This document shows positions 41,288 to 50,229 of a stretch of DNA of 64,000 nucleotides, in pieces; within the stretch, counting starts at the first letter, position 1; every line of letters starts with the position of its first letter. This stretch comes from CAZICM01 sp964537685 (GTDB lineage Bacteria > Myxococcota_A > Polyangia > Polyangiales > Polyangiaceae), in assembly GCA_964537685.1 (NCBI GenBank), contig CAZICM010000039.1:1-64000 (forward strand), given 5' to 3'. The translations under genes were made by a program, and so were the position numbers. The notes under the pieces are model-generated. The model made no database searches. It saw nothing but the letters and a program-made list of their open reading frames with translations, and was not told where the DNA came from.

Positions 41288-41826
41288 ATTCCCATGCTTG
41301 GGTGCTGGGTGGCCTGCGTATTCGGTCGAATGTGCTCCGGCAGGTGGAAGAAGCGGCCCTGGCGGGATACGCACGGGACGAGGAAGCCTGCGGTTATTTA
41401 CGGGGTCCCGCGGCCGATCCGCTGCTCTGCGATGAGCATATTGCGATGGAGAATCTCGCCAACAAGCTTCACAGGATGGACCCCGAGCAATACTTTCGGA
41501 CAGGCCGGACTTACTTTGAATTTAACGGCGAAAAATTCCGGCGGGCCGTTCAAGCCTCGGAATTGGAAGGCTATCCGGTCAAAGTGCTTTATCATTCTCA
41601 TTTGGACGCGGGCGCCTATTTTAGTCCGACCGATGCGGCGGCGATGAGCCAGGGCAAAATGCCTGAAATGGAAGGCGGAGCCATTGAAATGGGGCCCGGC
41701 CCTCCTTATCCCCTGGCCTTTTTGGTGACGAGCGTGCGCGGCGCGCATATCGAAGGCCACGGGCTATTTATTTGGGATGAACAGGCCAAGCGCTTTGTGC
41801 CCTCGGCATTTACCGTTGAGGAATAG
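41281..41826 (+). CDS. JAMM/MPN+ metallopeptidase (Mec-like)
   Basis: The protein has 181 residues from the ATG at 41281; an ATG at 41263 would add six. The JAMM zinc motif is complete: Glu in DEEACGYL, then YHSHLDAGAYFSPTDAAAM with H-x-H and the serine and aspartate at the usual spacing. In the actinobacterial pathway Mec cleaves the CysO-cysteine adduct and releases cysteine. Here it may also trim the five-residue tail behind the diglycine of the carrier at 39748. It overlaps the cysM end and is followed ten bases later by the APS kinase gene. Confidence 0.85.
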   Translation: MVNSHAWVLGGLRIRSNVLRQVEEAALAGYARDEEACGYLRGPAADPLLCDEHIAMENLANKLHRMDPEQYFRTGRTYFEFNGEKFRRAVQASELEGYPVKVLYHSHLDAGAYFSPTDAAAMSQGKMPEMEGGAIEMGPGPPYPLAFLVTSVRGAHIEGHGLFIWDEQAKRFVPSAFTVEE

Positions 41827-41836
41827 GTAAGCGGCC

Positions 41837-43516
41837 ATGTCCGAAGGATTTATCGTGTGGTTCACGGGCTTGTCGGGCGCGGGCAAAAGCACGCTTTCGG
41901 CCATGCTGGCCGCGGAGCTCCGGAACAGGCGCGTGCATGTCGAAGTGCTGGACGGCGATGAAGTGCGCACGCATTTATCGAAAGGGCTTAGTTTTTCGAA
42001 GGAAGACCGGGATATCAATATCCGGCGCATTGGTTTTGTGGCCAAGCTGTTGGCGCGCGCGGGCGCGTGTGTCATGACGGCGGCGATTAGCCCCTACAAA
42101 TCCATCCGCGACGAGCAAAGGCTTCATACGCCGCGTTTTGTGGAAGTGTATTGCGCCTGTGATATCGGCGTGCTGGCCGAGCGCGATATTAAAGGGCTTT
42201 ATAAAAAGGCCATGGCCGGTGAAATTAAGCATTTCACGGGCATTGACGATCCTTATGAGCCTCCGGACAACCCAGAAGTCACGGTGTACACCGATAAAGA
42301 AAGCCGCGAGGAAAGCGTTTCAAAAATCGTCGCGAGGCTGGAGGAGCTTGGATATATCCCTCTGCATGGCACATCCTATGAAATTGGAAGAGAAATAAAA
42401 GGCTATAAAAAAGCGCTTGTTTCGCCTCATGGAGGGGAACTGTGCCGGCGCTGGCTCAGGGGAGATGCAAAGGCCGCGCTATTAGAAAAAGCCCGTTCAA
42501 TGCCGGTAATCGATATTGGTGTCCGAAGCGCCGTCGATGTCGATAAAATATGCAGCGGGGCATTTTCACCGCTGAAAGGCTTTATGGGCTCGAAGGATTA
42601 TCTTCGGGTGCTCAAGGATATGCGCCTGGAAAATGGACTCCCTTGGCCAATGGTTGTTGCGCTTCCTATTTCAACCGAATTGGCGGCCAGTCTTTCGGTT
42701 GGTGCGCAGGCCGCACTGCGCGATCATCACGGACGTGTTGTTGCTGTATTGGATATTCACGATCTCTTTAAGCCCGATCCCGCGCTGGAAGCCTCCGCTC
42801 TTTCAAAATCGGCTGAATCTTTTAGCCATTCGATTGTATATGCGGGCGGTGAGCTTCATGGACTGGATAGGCCCAATATCCCGTGGTATTCGCCGCATCA
42901 TCTCGATCCGGCCGAGACGCGCGCGGTTTTCGCGGAACGAGGCTTTGGAGCGGTGGCCGGGTTCTATGCCGCCGAGCCGCCAAGCCGGGAACATGAGCAT
43001 TGGATGAAGACCGCTCTCGAGATTTGCGATGGAGTATTGATCAATTCGATGGTTGATGATGCAGGTCCGAATGAATTTTCGTCCGGAGCGAGGTTTAGGG
43101 CCTGGGAAGCTCTGCTGGAAGGCTATTTTCCGGCGGGGCGGGCGCTGCTCTCGGCCTATGCCGACAAAGATCGCCCCCGGGGGCTCCGCGCCTCGCTGAT
43201 GAATGCTCTTGTGCATAAAAACTATGGCTGTTCGCATTTTATTGCGGCGGGCGGAGGGCGGCTTGAACATCGAGCGCAGGAGCTTTTTGCATCGCCGGAG
43301 CTGGGCATTGAAATCTTGTCCTTTGAGCGGGCTTTTTATTCGCAGGCGCTTGGCGCAATGGGCACCGAAAAGACGGCGCCGGGCGATGAATCAACGAGAA
43401 TTTACGCGGAGGGCGCGCTGCTCTATAAGAGTCTGAAACAGGGGAAGTCCGTGGCCCCCGAACGCTATAGGCCCTGTGTCGTGAATGCCCTGGCGGATTC
43501 TATTTCATCAGATTGA
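41837..43516 (+). CDS. cysC: APS kinase fused to a degenerate ATP sulfurylase domain
   Basis: Residues 1-175 are an intact APS kinase: Walker A WFTGLSGAGKSTLSAML, LDGDEVRTHLSKGLSFSKED, and KGLYKKAMAGEIKHFTGIDD. Residues 180-559 follow the fold of ATP sulfurylase, with GAFSPLKGFMGSKDY near its start. The catalytic motifs are not preserved. Where QTRNPxHRAHE is expected there is YAAEPPSREHEHW, and GRDHAG is replaced by AAGGGRLEH. The domain therefore probably cannot make APS and may be structural or regulatory. The kinase domain can still produce PAPS. Last gene of the sulfur operon. Confidence 0.85.
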   Translation: MSEGFIVWFTGLSGAGKSTLSAMLAAELRNRRVHVEVLDGDEVRTHLSKGLSFSKEDRDINIRRIGFVAKLLARAGACVMTAAISPYKSIRDEQRLHTPRFVEVYCACDIGVLAERDIKGLYKKAMAGEIKHFTGIDDPYEPPDNPEVTVYTDKESREESVSKIVARLEELGYIPLHGTSYEIGREIKGYKKALVSPHGGELCRRWLRGDAKAALLEKARSMPVIDIGVRSAVDVDKICSGAFSPLKGFMGSKDYLRVLKDMRLENGLPWPMVVALPISTELAASLSVGAQAALRDHHGRVVAVLDIHDLFKPDPALEASALSKSAESFSHSIVYAGGELHGLDRPNIPWYSPHHLDPAETRAVFAERGFGAVAGFYAAEPPSREHEHWMKTALEICDGVLINSMVDDAGPNEFSSGARFRAWEALLEGYFPAGRALLSAYADKDRPRGLRASLMNALVHKNYGCSHFIAAGGGRLEHRAQELFASPELGIEILSFERAFYSQALGAMGTEKTAPGDESTRIYAEGALLYKSLKQGKSVAPERYRPCVVNALADSISSD

Positions 43517-43540
43517 CCGTTCACTACGTCGAGTGCACCC

Positions 43541-44977
43541 ATGTTAAAATCTTATCGAATTTGGAGTGCATATTGTTTTATTGGTGCGGCGCTGTGGGCG
43601 CTGCCTGCGCGGGCCGATTTAAAGGCCGATGCCGATCGGCTTCAGCAGGCGTTTTCCGAACATGCGGCATCGCTCAAGCCTTCGGTTCAAGCCCGGATTG
43701 AACGCCTTCCCCCGGTGTTTGCCGAAGCGGGACGGCCGGTCATGATGAAATTGCCCGATTGGGCGGTGGCCAAGCAGAGCGCTCCTCCTCTGGCTCTGGG
43801 TGCAGAAAAAGAAAATAAAAATACGCCTTCGGATTGTATGACCGTGGTGGTGCTGGGGCCGAGAACCGGGGAGTTTTCCGCCGATATCGATGATTCGGGC
43901 AGCGGCGAGGGTATTTTTCTGCGGCGTATGGAGCGAAAAAGCGCATCGGCCGCCAATCCGGTGCAAATGTTTGGACATCCGGGCACGGAGATGCGGACCG
44001 GCGAAGAATATCCGCCCTGGATCAAGAGTTCGGGAGGAGCGCTGCGCTATGTCCGCTGTGGGAAGGCGAGAGAGCAGGCCAAATATATGATGCTCGAGCT
44101 GGCTTCATCCCGCGCGGTGCTCGAAACGCTGGTGATGACGGGCGTGAGCGATTCGCCGCCGGTCGAGCAAATCTTACCGGAAAGGGCATTTGGGCCTTTG
44201 ATTCCCAGGGAGGGCGCGGGGCGGCCCGTGGAGCCTGGTCCGCTGTTGGAGCGGCTTGCGCGGGCGGAAAAAAGGGCGAGAGCCGATGGTGCCCGGCATG
44301 TGGAGAGGCTGTTTTCAAGGGCTTCTTTGATGGGCGCAGGGGAGTTTTTGCTAAGGCTGCCCGAAGGTTGTCATCGGCTGGAGGTGATGGCCGAGGTGCC
44401 CAATTTTATTCCGAGGCGCGCGACGGATGTGGACGCCGAGGCGAGGCTTGCGGATGGTGGCGGGGTGCTCGCGAGAGATCGCGCCGATTCACCGGATGCG
44501 CGCTTGGATTTTTGTTTGGGCGAGCCTTCGGCGGTGGCAGTGCCCTTTATGGGGGCGGCGGGGCCGGTTTCTGTCTTTATTTCCGATGCAAGCTGGCCGA
44601 TTCCAGACACAATTCCATCGTATTGGGGACCGAGGGCGAGGGCGGCCTTTGCCTATGCGGTCCGGAGGCGAAACGCGCCTGTTCCCGCTGGGGCTCCGGT
44701 CATGGAATCGCTGGGGGTTCAGGGCGAAACCCTCGTTGCCGCCGAGGTATTTCCAGGGCGATGTTATTTGGCGGTGGTTGGCCTTGTGCGGGGCGAAGCG
44801 AGGGGGCTCCGCCTTTCGGTGGATCTGTCAGGACGGGTATACAAAGACGAATCACGCGATCGAATTGACGGTGTTGCCGTTGCATTTTGTACCGAAAATG
44901 AAAGCTCGGTGCCCTTGCGGGTATCGGCGCGCGGAAGCTCGTCGTGGTGGGCTTTGAGCCTGTGGCAAATGAATTGA
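43541..44977 (+). CDS. exported protein of unknown function
   Basis: The 478-residue protein has a signal peptide (MLKSYRIWSAYCFIGAALWALPARA). The mature part is beta-rich and has no recognised catalytic motif. The segment LPEGCHRLEVMAEVPNFIP with ARLDFCLGEPSAVAVPF resembles TDAGRCLDVLAVPSEEVAAL and the region after it in the protein at 46785-48614, so the two may share a beta-sandwich domain. It follows the sulfurylase fusion by 24 bases on the same strand but need not belong to the same pathway. Cysteines are few and spread out. Confidence 0.55.
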   Translation: MLKSYRIWSAYCFIGAALWALPARADLKADADRLQQAFSEHAASLKPSVQARIERLPPVFAEAGRPVMMKLPDWAVAKQSAPPLALGAEKENKNTPSDCMTVVVLGPRTGEFSADIDDSGSGEGIFLRRMERKSASAANPVQMFGHPGTEMRTGEEYPPWIKSSGGALRYVRCGKAREQAKYMMLELASSRAVLETLVMTGVSDSPPVEQILPERAFGPLIPREGAGRPVEPGPLLERLARAEKRARADGARHVERLFSRASLMGAGEFLLRLPEGCHRLEVMAEVPNFIPRRATDVDAEARLADGGGVLARDRADSPDARLDFCLGEPSAVAVPFMGAAGPVSVFISDASWPIPDTIPSYWGPRARAAFAYAVRRRNAPVPAGAPVMESLGVQGETLVAAEVFPGRCYLAVVGLVRGEARGLRLSVDLSGRVYKDESRDRIDGVAVAFCTENESSVPLRVSARGSSSWWALSLWQMN

Positions 44978-45003
44978 TCGGATTGTTTTGCAATAAAATC
45001 AAA

Positions 45004-45771
45004 TTAAGACGTTGTAAATCCGCCGTCCACCACCAGGGTGTGGCCTGTCACAAACGACGCAGCATCCGAGGCCAAATACAAAGCCGCACCTGCAATTTCA
45101 TCGGGTTGGGCATAACGCCTCAGCGCGGCCCGTTCGGTGTAGTGTTTGAGGATTTCGCCGCTCTGCAGAAGCACCTGAGAAAAACGGGTTTCCACAAGGC
45201 CCGGCGCGATCGCGTTCACCCGGATTCCGCTCGGCCCAAGCTCGGCCGCCAGCGTTTGCGTCATCGAAATCACCGCGGCTTTGGTCATGCCGTATACGCC
45301 CTGAAGAGGCGACGCCTGCAGCCCCTGCACGCTCGATACAAAAATGAGCGAGCCTTTCGCATTTCTTGCGATGAGATGATTGGCCACTTCGCGCGCCACA
45401 TTGAAATAACCCTTCACATTCACTTCAAAGGTCTTGTCGATGGCGCCCTCGTCCACGCCCAGCATCGGACCAAAATGAGGATTGGTCGCCGCGTTGTTCA
45501 CCAGCACATCAATCTTGCCAAAGCGCTCCACAATCGCTTTGACCATCGTTGTTACATCGGCCGCTTTGCCCGTGTGGCACGCATACCCTTCGCATTCCAC
45601 ACCCGCGCTCCGCAATCGCCCGGCGGCCGCAGCAACACCTTCGGGCTTTCTCGAGGCAATCGCTACCTTCGCCCCGCTCTGCCCAAGCACGCGCGCAATC
45701 GATTCGCCTATGCCCCGGCTGCCGCCTGTGACGAGAACAACTTTGTCTTCAACATGAATCCACGGTTTCAT
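45004..45771 (-). CDS. short-chain dehydrogenase/reductase
   Basis: The 255-residue protein has the cofactor motif VLVTGGSRGIGESIA, NNAATNP, the catalytic serine in LIFVSSVQG, YGMTKAAVISM with Tyr and Lys, and a C-terminal GHTLVVDGGF. It belongs to the classical SDR family close to FabG and dehydrogenases of the DHRS4 type (NNAATNPHFGP is typical). It likely oxidises or reduces an alcohol or keto group with NAD(P). It is convergent with the exported protein gene and divergent from the AdoMet decarboxylase gene at 45846, with 74 bases between starts. Confidence 0.88.
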   Translation of the reverse strand: MKPWIHVEDKVVLVTGGSRGIGESIARVLGQSGAKVAIASRKPEGVAAAAGRLRSAGVECEGYACHTGKAADVTTMVKAIVERFGKIDVLVNNAATNPHFGPMLGVDEGAIDKTFEVNVKGYFNVAREVANHLIARNAKGSLIFVSSVQGLQASPLQGVYGMTKAAVISMTQTLAAELGPSGIRVNAIAPGLVETRFSQVLLQSGEILKHYTERAALRRYAQPDEIAGAALYLASDAASFVTGHTLVVDGGFTTS

Positions 45772-45845
45772 GCGCGCATCGTTGCAAAGCTTTTGATGCT
45801 GCGAAAGAGTAAGTTCGAATCGGCGCCGGACTTATGGAGTGATGC

Positions 45846-46235
45846 ATGCGTTTGTATGTGGCCCTGGCTATTTTTGAGCGTTGTCCGAGCGATGTGCTCA
45901 ACAGCGTAAAAAGCCTTCGCGAGATTTTAGAGGCCGCGGTGTCGGCCGGTTCATTCACGGGCCTCAGCCTTGTGTCCGTGCCTTTTTCGCCTCATGGCGT
46001 CACGGCGTGCGCGGTCGTGAGCGAATCGCATTTGGCGCTTCATTCGTGGCCCGAGGAAGGAAAGCTCTTTGTCGATATCGCCTCGTGCAGTACGCGCGAG
46101 AGCGTTCAAAAAGCTTTGGAATCGATTGCGCGCGCCTTTCCAGAAGGCGTGCTCAGCTTTGTCGATGAGCGCATCGTGGATTCAGAAAGCACGCCCGGCG
46201 GGCTTCAAACCATTCACCACTCGATGCGGACATAA
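45846..46235 (+). CDS. speH: S-adenosylmethionine decarboxylase proenzyme, prokaryotic type
   Basis: The 129-residue protein has the processing and active-site motif VSESHLALHSWPEEGKLFVD, where cleavage before the serine of SESH makes the pyruvoyl group, and the later cysteine in IASCSTRE. Length and pattern fit the short prokaryotic AdoMetDC (SpeH), which supplies decarboxylated AdoMet for spermidine synthesis. No speE or speB is nearby. GGAG precedes the ATG by eight bases. The 3' end overlaps the convergent lipoprotein gene by 22 bases, so the last part is antisense to it. Confidence 0.82.
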   Translation: MRLYVALAIFERCPSDVLNSVKSLREILEAAVSAGSFTGLSLVSVPFSPHGVTACAVVSESHLALHSWPEEGKLFVDIASCSTRESVQKALESIARAFPEGVLSFVDERIVDSESTPGGLQTIHHSMRT

Positions 46236-46723
46236 GACGTAAAACCCTTCGATGGACGGTCGACCGGGCTTTGAGTGCGAAGCGCTTCATCGACATCGAT
46301 GGTCGACAAATTCTCGAGCACACAGCGACCCGCCGCACCGCCGATGGCCGAACGTGGATCGACACCCATCTCGGTATGCCGGGGATCGCTGATAATGCGA
46401 ATCGTGATCGCCCCATGCTGATTGGGCGTGCATTCGCGCATCGCCTGCCCAAGCGGCGAAAAGGCTTTTTGCGCATCATCGATTTGCCGGCCTTTTTCAT
46501 CCTGCACGCTGATACGCGGAACCAAAGGCTCTGGACCTTTCGAGGCTTCCGCTTCTTTGGATACGGGCGAAGGCGGAGGCTGCTCCTGAGCCTTCAGCTT
46601 GCGATTGGTCTCTTCATCGGTCGGGGAATGCCGCTCTTGAATCAGCGATCCGCCGCACGCCGAGGCCAAATATCCAAGCCAGGCGAAGATCAAGCCGCAA
46701 CGAATATGTGTTCGCTTGCCCAT
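46214..46723 (-). CDS. AgmX/PglI-like C-terminal domain lipoprotein
   Basis: The 169-residue protein has a lipoprotein signal ending LGYLASACGG. A charged Pro/Glu/Lys linker spans about 35-75. The C-terminal part SPLGQAMRECTPNQHGAITI with GRCVLENLSTIDV resembles the conserved end of AgmX/PglI-type proteins of myxobacteria, which has a pair of cysteines and a TonB-like alpha/beta arrangement. It may act in envelope assembly or gliding-related machinery. It lies downstream of the 46785-48614 gene on the same strand by 61 bases, so they probably form one unit. Confidence 0.6.
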   Translation of the reverse strand: MGKRTHIRCGLIFAWLGYLASACGGSLIQERHSPTDEETNRKLKAQEQPPPSPVSKEAEASKGPEPLVPRISVQDEKGRQIDDAQKAFSPLGQAMRECTPNQHGAITIRIISDPRHTEMGVDPRSAIGGAAGRCVLENLSTIDVDEALRTQSPVDRPSKGFTSYVRIEW

Positions 46724-46784
46724 ATCAAAAACTTGGGGTGTCCTCGCGAAGGAGTAAAGCGCCTTTGAAAAAAAATCTGCGCGG

Positions 46785-48614
46785 CTAAGGCGAAGGAAGA
46801 GAGCGCGTCAAAACAAGCGCATTGGTTTTCGCGCCGCCCGAGCGAAACTCCGCAATACCCGACGCGGGTGCCTTTGCATCGGCGCATACCCGGCTCGCCG
46901 TGACGAAACGGGCACGGCTGAGCGACAGCTCTTTTCCGGCAAGGTCCACGATCCTCACATCCACGCCGCTTGCCGCACCATCCATCGTGTCCAGCGCCGC
47001 AATGACCTCCACACAGGTATTGGGCGCGGCCAATAAGGGAAGTTTTTTAAGGCTTGCGCTTTCAAGCGAGAGCGAGATGGCTTTTTCCGCTTGTCCCGCA
47101 TCGGCAGGTGGACCGCCTGCGTTCATCCGGGCCAGAAGCCGCGCAGCCGCCACCGGCGCCGCGATCAAGGCAGAAGGCGCGTTTTTGTCCTTGCGCACTT
47201 CAACGGCAAAAGGTCCGGGGCGGCCCATCGCTTCCACATCGAGCCGCGCGCTTCCACCGCTTCCGCACGCGAACAGCGACGCAACGGCTCCTCCCCGCGC
47301 TTCCGCCCACAAAGCGTTTTTATCGGTCCACAGCTCGGCCAGCATATCCACCAAAGGCGCTCCCGCGATCACATCGATGCGATTGCAGCCCGCAGACAAA
47401 TCGAGCGTCATCGTCGAACGGCTTCCCGTACGTGCCGCGCCCGTTCCCGAAAGGCGCGCCGGACCATAGTTTTCCTGGCCCGCAAACTTCGCGGACAGCC
47501 ACTTTCGCGCGCCCTGAACATCCAAAGATTGAGAGGCATGTTCAACAAGCGTCGATTGAGCGACTTCCGCCTGGGCGCCGATGGCCGAACGCGCGATCAC
47601 CACGGCCACAAGCCCTTCCGAAGTGCGCGGCCGCACGGAAAAACTCAATTCCGAAGCATCGGCCGTACACAGCACAATCCAGCGTTCTCCTTCTTGTTCG
47701 CGCGCCCTCGCGACAATGCGGCCTTCTTCATTTTCGACCACCGCATCCAGCGCCGCGACTTCCTCGCTCGGCACCGCAAGCACATCGAGACAGCGGCCCG
47801 CATCGGTTGAAAGCGATACCCGGCTTGGCGCGCGCGAACCCACGGGCAATGCGATGCGCCGAACCTCTTCCCAGCGCGAACCCACATGCTGCCGATGCGC
47901 CCGAATCTTCGCCTCAAGCCCAGGCCATGAATCCAGCCTTCCGCTGTCTTGTCCCGGCCTTCCCCGGGCATTGGTCGCCTTCGCCGCGGCATCGGCACGC
48001 GCGGGCGTCACGCTGTGCAGGCCCACACTGAGAAAGCCCGAACCCGACATGATGCGGGCCATCGTGTACAGCCTCTCGGGATGAGGAGGACAGATCAGCA
48101 GCGTCGCGGCCGAATCAGCGGCTTCATCGCTGGCGAAGAGACTTCCATCGTCCTCGTACGCAAACAGATCGACATCGGCGATCGTCGGTGAACCCCGCGC
48201 CAAGATCAGCGCGCATTCTTTTTGGGGAATCTCAATGAACGAGCCTACCCGATCGCCTTCCGAGCCGATATTGGCCCCCAATACGATAAGCGCTCCGGCT
48301 CCCGCGGCGACGGCTTTGGCCGAATCGGTGATCAGCCATTTTTTTCCGTCGATCGCTTCAGGGCTTACGCGAAGGGTTTTGGGGCTTTCCTTGGGAACTG
48401 TGCCCGATGGTTTTGGCGGGGGAGCCGGCGAAACGGGCGCCGGTCCACAGCCCAGTTGAGCCAGGGAAACATATAACGATAAAGCGATTTTTATATATGA
48501 TTGTATTGGAATACGCTGAATTCTATTTCCTATTGCATCAAATGGGTCGCTGGGTCCTGCCCGTCCTGCCCAAGGAGGGCCGGAGGCAAACAAGAAGGCA
48601 GGCCCGATCTTCAT
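46785..48614 (-). CDS. large putative lipoprotein of unknown function
   Basis: The 609-residue protein has a lipobox in SLYVSLAQLGCGPAPV, but about 35 residues precede the hydrophobic segment, so the true start may be an unusual codon further inside. After a Pro-rich tether the mature part is a series of beta-rich domains. One region (STDAGRCLDVLAVPSEE onward, about residues 265-340) resembles part of the exported protein at 43541-44977. Regularly spaced single cysteines (about one per 60-80 residues) suggest disulfides between adjacent strands. No catalytic motif is visible. It is followed by the AgmX-like lipoprotein gene. Confidence 0.55.
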   Translation of the reverse strand: MKIGPAFLFASGPPWAGRAGPSDPFDAIGNRIQRIPIQSYIKIALSLYVSLAQLGCGPAPVSPAPPPKPSGTVPKESPKTLRVSPEAIDGKKWLITDSAKAVAAGAGALIVLGANIGSEGDRVGSFIEIPQKECALILARGSPTIADVDLFAYEDDGSLFASDEAADSAATLLICPPHPERLYTMARIMSGSGFLSVGLHSVTPARADAAAKATNARGRPGQDSGRLDSWPGLEAKIRAHRQHVGSRWEEVRRIALPVGSRAPSRVSLSTDAGRCLDVLAVPSEEVAALDAVVENEEGRIVARAREQEGERWIVLCTADASELSFSVRPRTSEGLVAVVIARSAIGAQAEVAQSTLVEHASQSLDVQGARKWLSAKFAGQENYGPARLSGTGAARTGSRSTMTLDLSAGCNRIDVIAGAPLVDMLAELWTDKNALWAEARGGAVASLFACGSGGSARLDVEAMGRPGPFAVEVRKDKNAPSALIAAPVAAARLLARMNAGGPPADAGQAEKAISLSLESASLKKLPLLAAPNTCVEVIAALDTMDGAASGVDVRIVDLAGKELSLSRARFVTASRVCADAKAPASGIAEFRSGGAKTNALVLTRSLPSP

Positions 48615-48674
48615 CGCGGATAGCTTGTTCTATACCGGAAAAGACGCGGTGTTCACACAAAGGAGGCTCACCAG

Positions 48675-48704
48675 TTGCGAAGAGAAGGAAAAGAGCTTTA
48701 GAGT
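48675..48704 (+). promoter_or_regulatory. weak candidate promoter upstream of tRNA-Leu
   Basis: TTGCGA at 48675-48680 and TAGAGT at 48699-48704 are 18 bases apart and 54 bases before the tRNA. Match to consensus is only moderate. Confidence 0.25.
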
Positions 48705-48757
48705 AGCCGCGCTTTCCCGGGACACGCTGTCATCGGCAGCCGTCCCGCGCAGGCCGC

Positions 48758-48839
48758 GCACGAGTGGCGGAATTGGCAGACGCACCGGACTTAGGATCCG
48801 GCGCCGCAAGGCGTGAGGGTTCAACTCCCTCCTCGTGCA
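48758..48839 (+). tRNA. tRNA-Leu (UAG anticodon)
   Basis: The acceptor stem GCACGAG at 48758-48764 pairs with CTCGTGC at 48832-48838. The D-arm GGCGGAATTGGCAGACGC, the anticodon arm CCGGACTTAGGATCCGG (loop CTTAGGA, anticodon TAG), the long class II variable arm CGCC-GCAA-GGCG and the T-arm GAGGGTTCAACTCCCTC are all present. The 3' CCA is not encoded exactly (the sequence reads A-CCC-A after the stem). The start codon of the next gene lies six bases downstream. Confidence 0.95.
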
Positions 48840-48845
48840 CCCATT

Positions 48846-50204
48846 GTGAAGATTTCAAAAGTCGAGCTCTACTTCGCGAAGATTCCCCTCGAAGAGGGCG
48901 ACGATGGGTTTTTTTCGGAGCGCACAGCCTTTCAGCCCAATTGGTTTCCCGGTTTTCATCAGACCGATGTGCGCTTCTATTTGCTGAGGCTCGAGGCGGA
49001 CAATGGCCTGGAGGGCGTGAGCGCCGTTCCCACGATGGGTTCGGAGCGCGACGGATTAGGCCCGCTTCTCGGCGCTTATTTGCTGGGACTCAATCCGCTC
49101 GACACGCGGACGATCAATCAGCGCATTCAAGAATTTGCGATGATTGGCATGCGCAATGGATGGATCGAAGCGGCCTTCTGGGACTTAATCGGCAAAGCGC
49201 TTTCGGCGCCTGTGTATGCCCTGCTCGGCGGCTCGGGCGGCTATGTCGACCCTTATGCTTCGCTGGGCTCCAATCACAATCACGACCCGCGCGTTGTCGC
49301 GGCGCTGGTCCGCGAGCGCAAAAACCAAGGCTATCGCGGCGTAAAAATCTGCGTCAAAAGCCTCGATTTCAATCGCATGGTTGAAATTGTCGCGGCGGCG
49401 CGGGACGGAGGCGGACGCGACATGGTGCTGATGGTCGACGCCGATTTAGGCTGGCCTGTCGAGCTTCTGGAACGCAGTCCCCGGTGGAGCATTGAATTTG
49501 GGGCGCGCTTTGCGCAGGCGATCGAACGCTATAGCGTCGCATGGCTGGAAGAGCCACTGCACCAGAGCGATTTAGAAGGCATGGCGCGGCTGCGCAAAAT
49601 GACACGCACACCCATCGCGGGCGGCGAGATGAACGCATCATGGCTGGAATACAAGCGAATGCTCGAGCTGGGCAGCCTGGACGTGTATCAGCCCGATGCC
49701 ATTTTGGCTGGAGGCACGATGGCGGGCGGCGTATCGATTGCCTATTGGCTCGCGCGTGAAATTGAAAAACACAACGAGGGCCTAGGCCCCGGCGAGCGCA
49801 TGCTTCGGCTGGCGCCTCATACCTTCACCAACGCGCTTGGATTCTTCGTCAACCTTCAGCTCTATGGCCTTGTGCCGCCTGAAGAACGCTGGCTTTTTGA
49901 GCTTGGACACGACGAGCATTACCGGCCCGAACAATATTCGCGCTGGTTAAAGGGCGGCATCGTGCGCGACGACGAAGGCCGCATCCGCATACCCGAAGAG
50001 CCTGGCATTGGAATTCAAATTGATTGGGAAATGATTCGAAAGTATGGTCGCCGATTGTATTCGGGAACGAAGACCTCGATGGGCGCGTCGATGCTCTTTG
50101 AGCAAGGTTTAAGGGAGATGAGGTATTTGGCCAAAAAGAGGCAGGCATTGGAAGAAGAGAGCTCACGCATTGAGTTTTCGCTTCCAGAACCGCCTTTTGA
50201 ATGA
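48846..50204 (+). CDS. mandelate racemase/muconate lactonizing enzyme-like enolase superfamily protein
   Basis: The 452-residue protein begins at a GTG only six bases after the tRNA. The N-terminal capping domain contains VSAVPTMGSERDGLG-type sequence. The barrel has YRGVKICVKSLD with candidate catalytic lysines, VDADLGWP, LEEPLHQSDLEG and AGGEMNAS for the three metal-binding acids, and HTFTNALGFF with a histidine near the end. The pattern fits acid-sugar dehydratases or racemases; the substrate is not clear. It is likely read from its own promoter or through the tRNA. The gene stands alone between a tRNA and a convergent AAA-TPR gene. Confidence 0.78.
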   Translation: MKISKVELYFAKIPLEEGDDGFFSERTAFQPNWFPGFHQTDVRFYLLRLEADNGLEGVSAVPTMGSERDGLGPLLGAYLLGLNPLDTRTINQRIQEFAMIGMRNGWIEAAFWDLIGKALSAPVYALLGGSGGYVDPYASLGSNHNHDPRVVAALVRERKNQGYRGVKICVKSLDFNRMVEIVAAARDGGGRDMVLMVDADLGWPVELLERSPRWSIEFGARFAQAIERYSVAWLEEPLHQSDLEGMARLRKMTRTPIAGGEMNASWLEYKRMLELGSLDVYQPDAILAGGTMAGGVSIAYWLAREIEKHNEGLGPGERMLRLAPHTFTNALGFFVNLQLYGLVPPEERWLFELGHDEHYRPEQYSRWLKGGIVRDDEGRIRIPEEPGIGIQIDWEMIRKYGRRLYSGTKTSMGASMLFEQGLREMRYLAKKRQALEEESSRIEFSLPEPPFE

Positions 50205-50229
50205 CTAACCCATTCAAATTTATTTCTTT

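Noticed and set aside
48758..48842. Encoded CCA end of tRNA-Leu
   Set aside because: After the acceptor stem the sequence is ACCCA, so CCA is not placed directly after the discriminator base and must be added by the nucleotidyltransferase or involve one shifted base.
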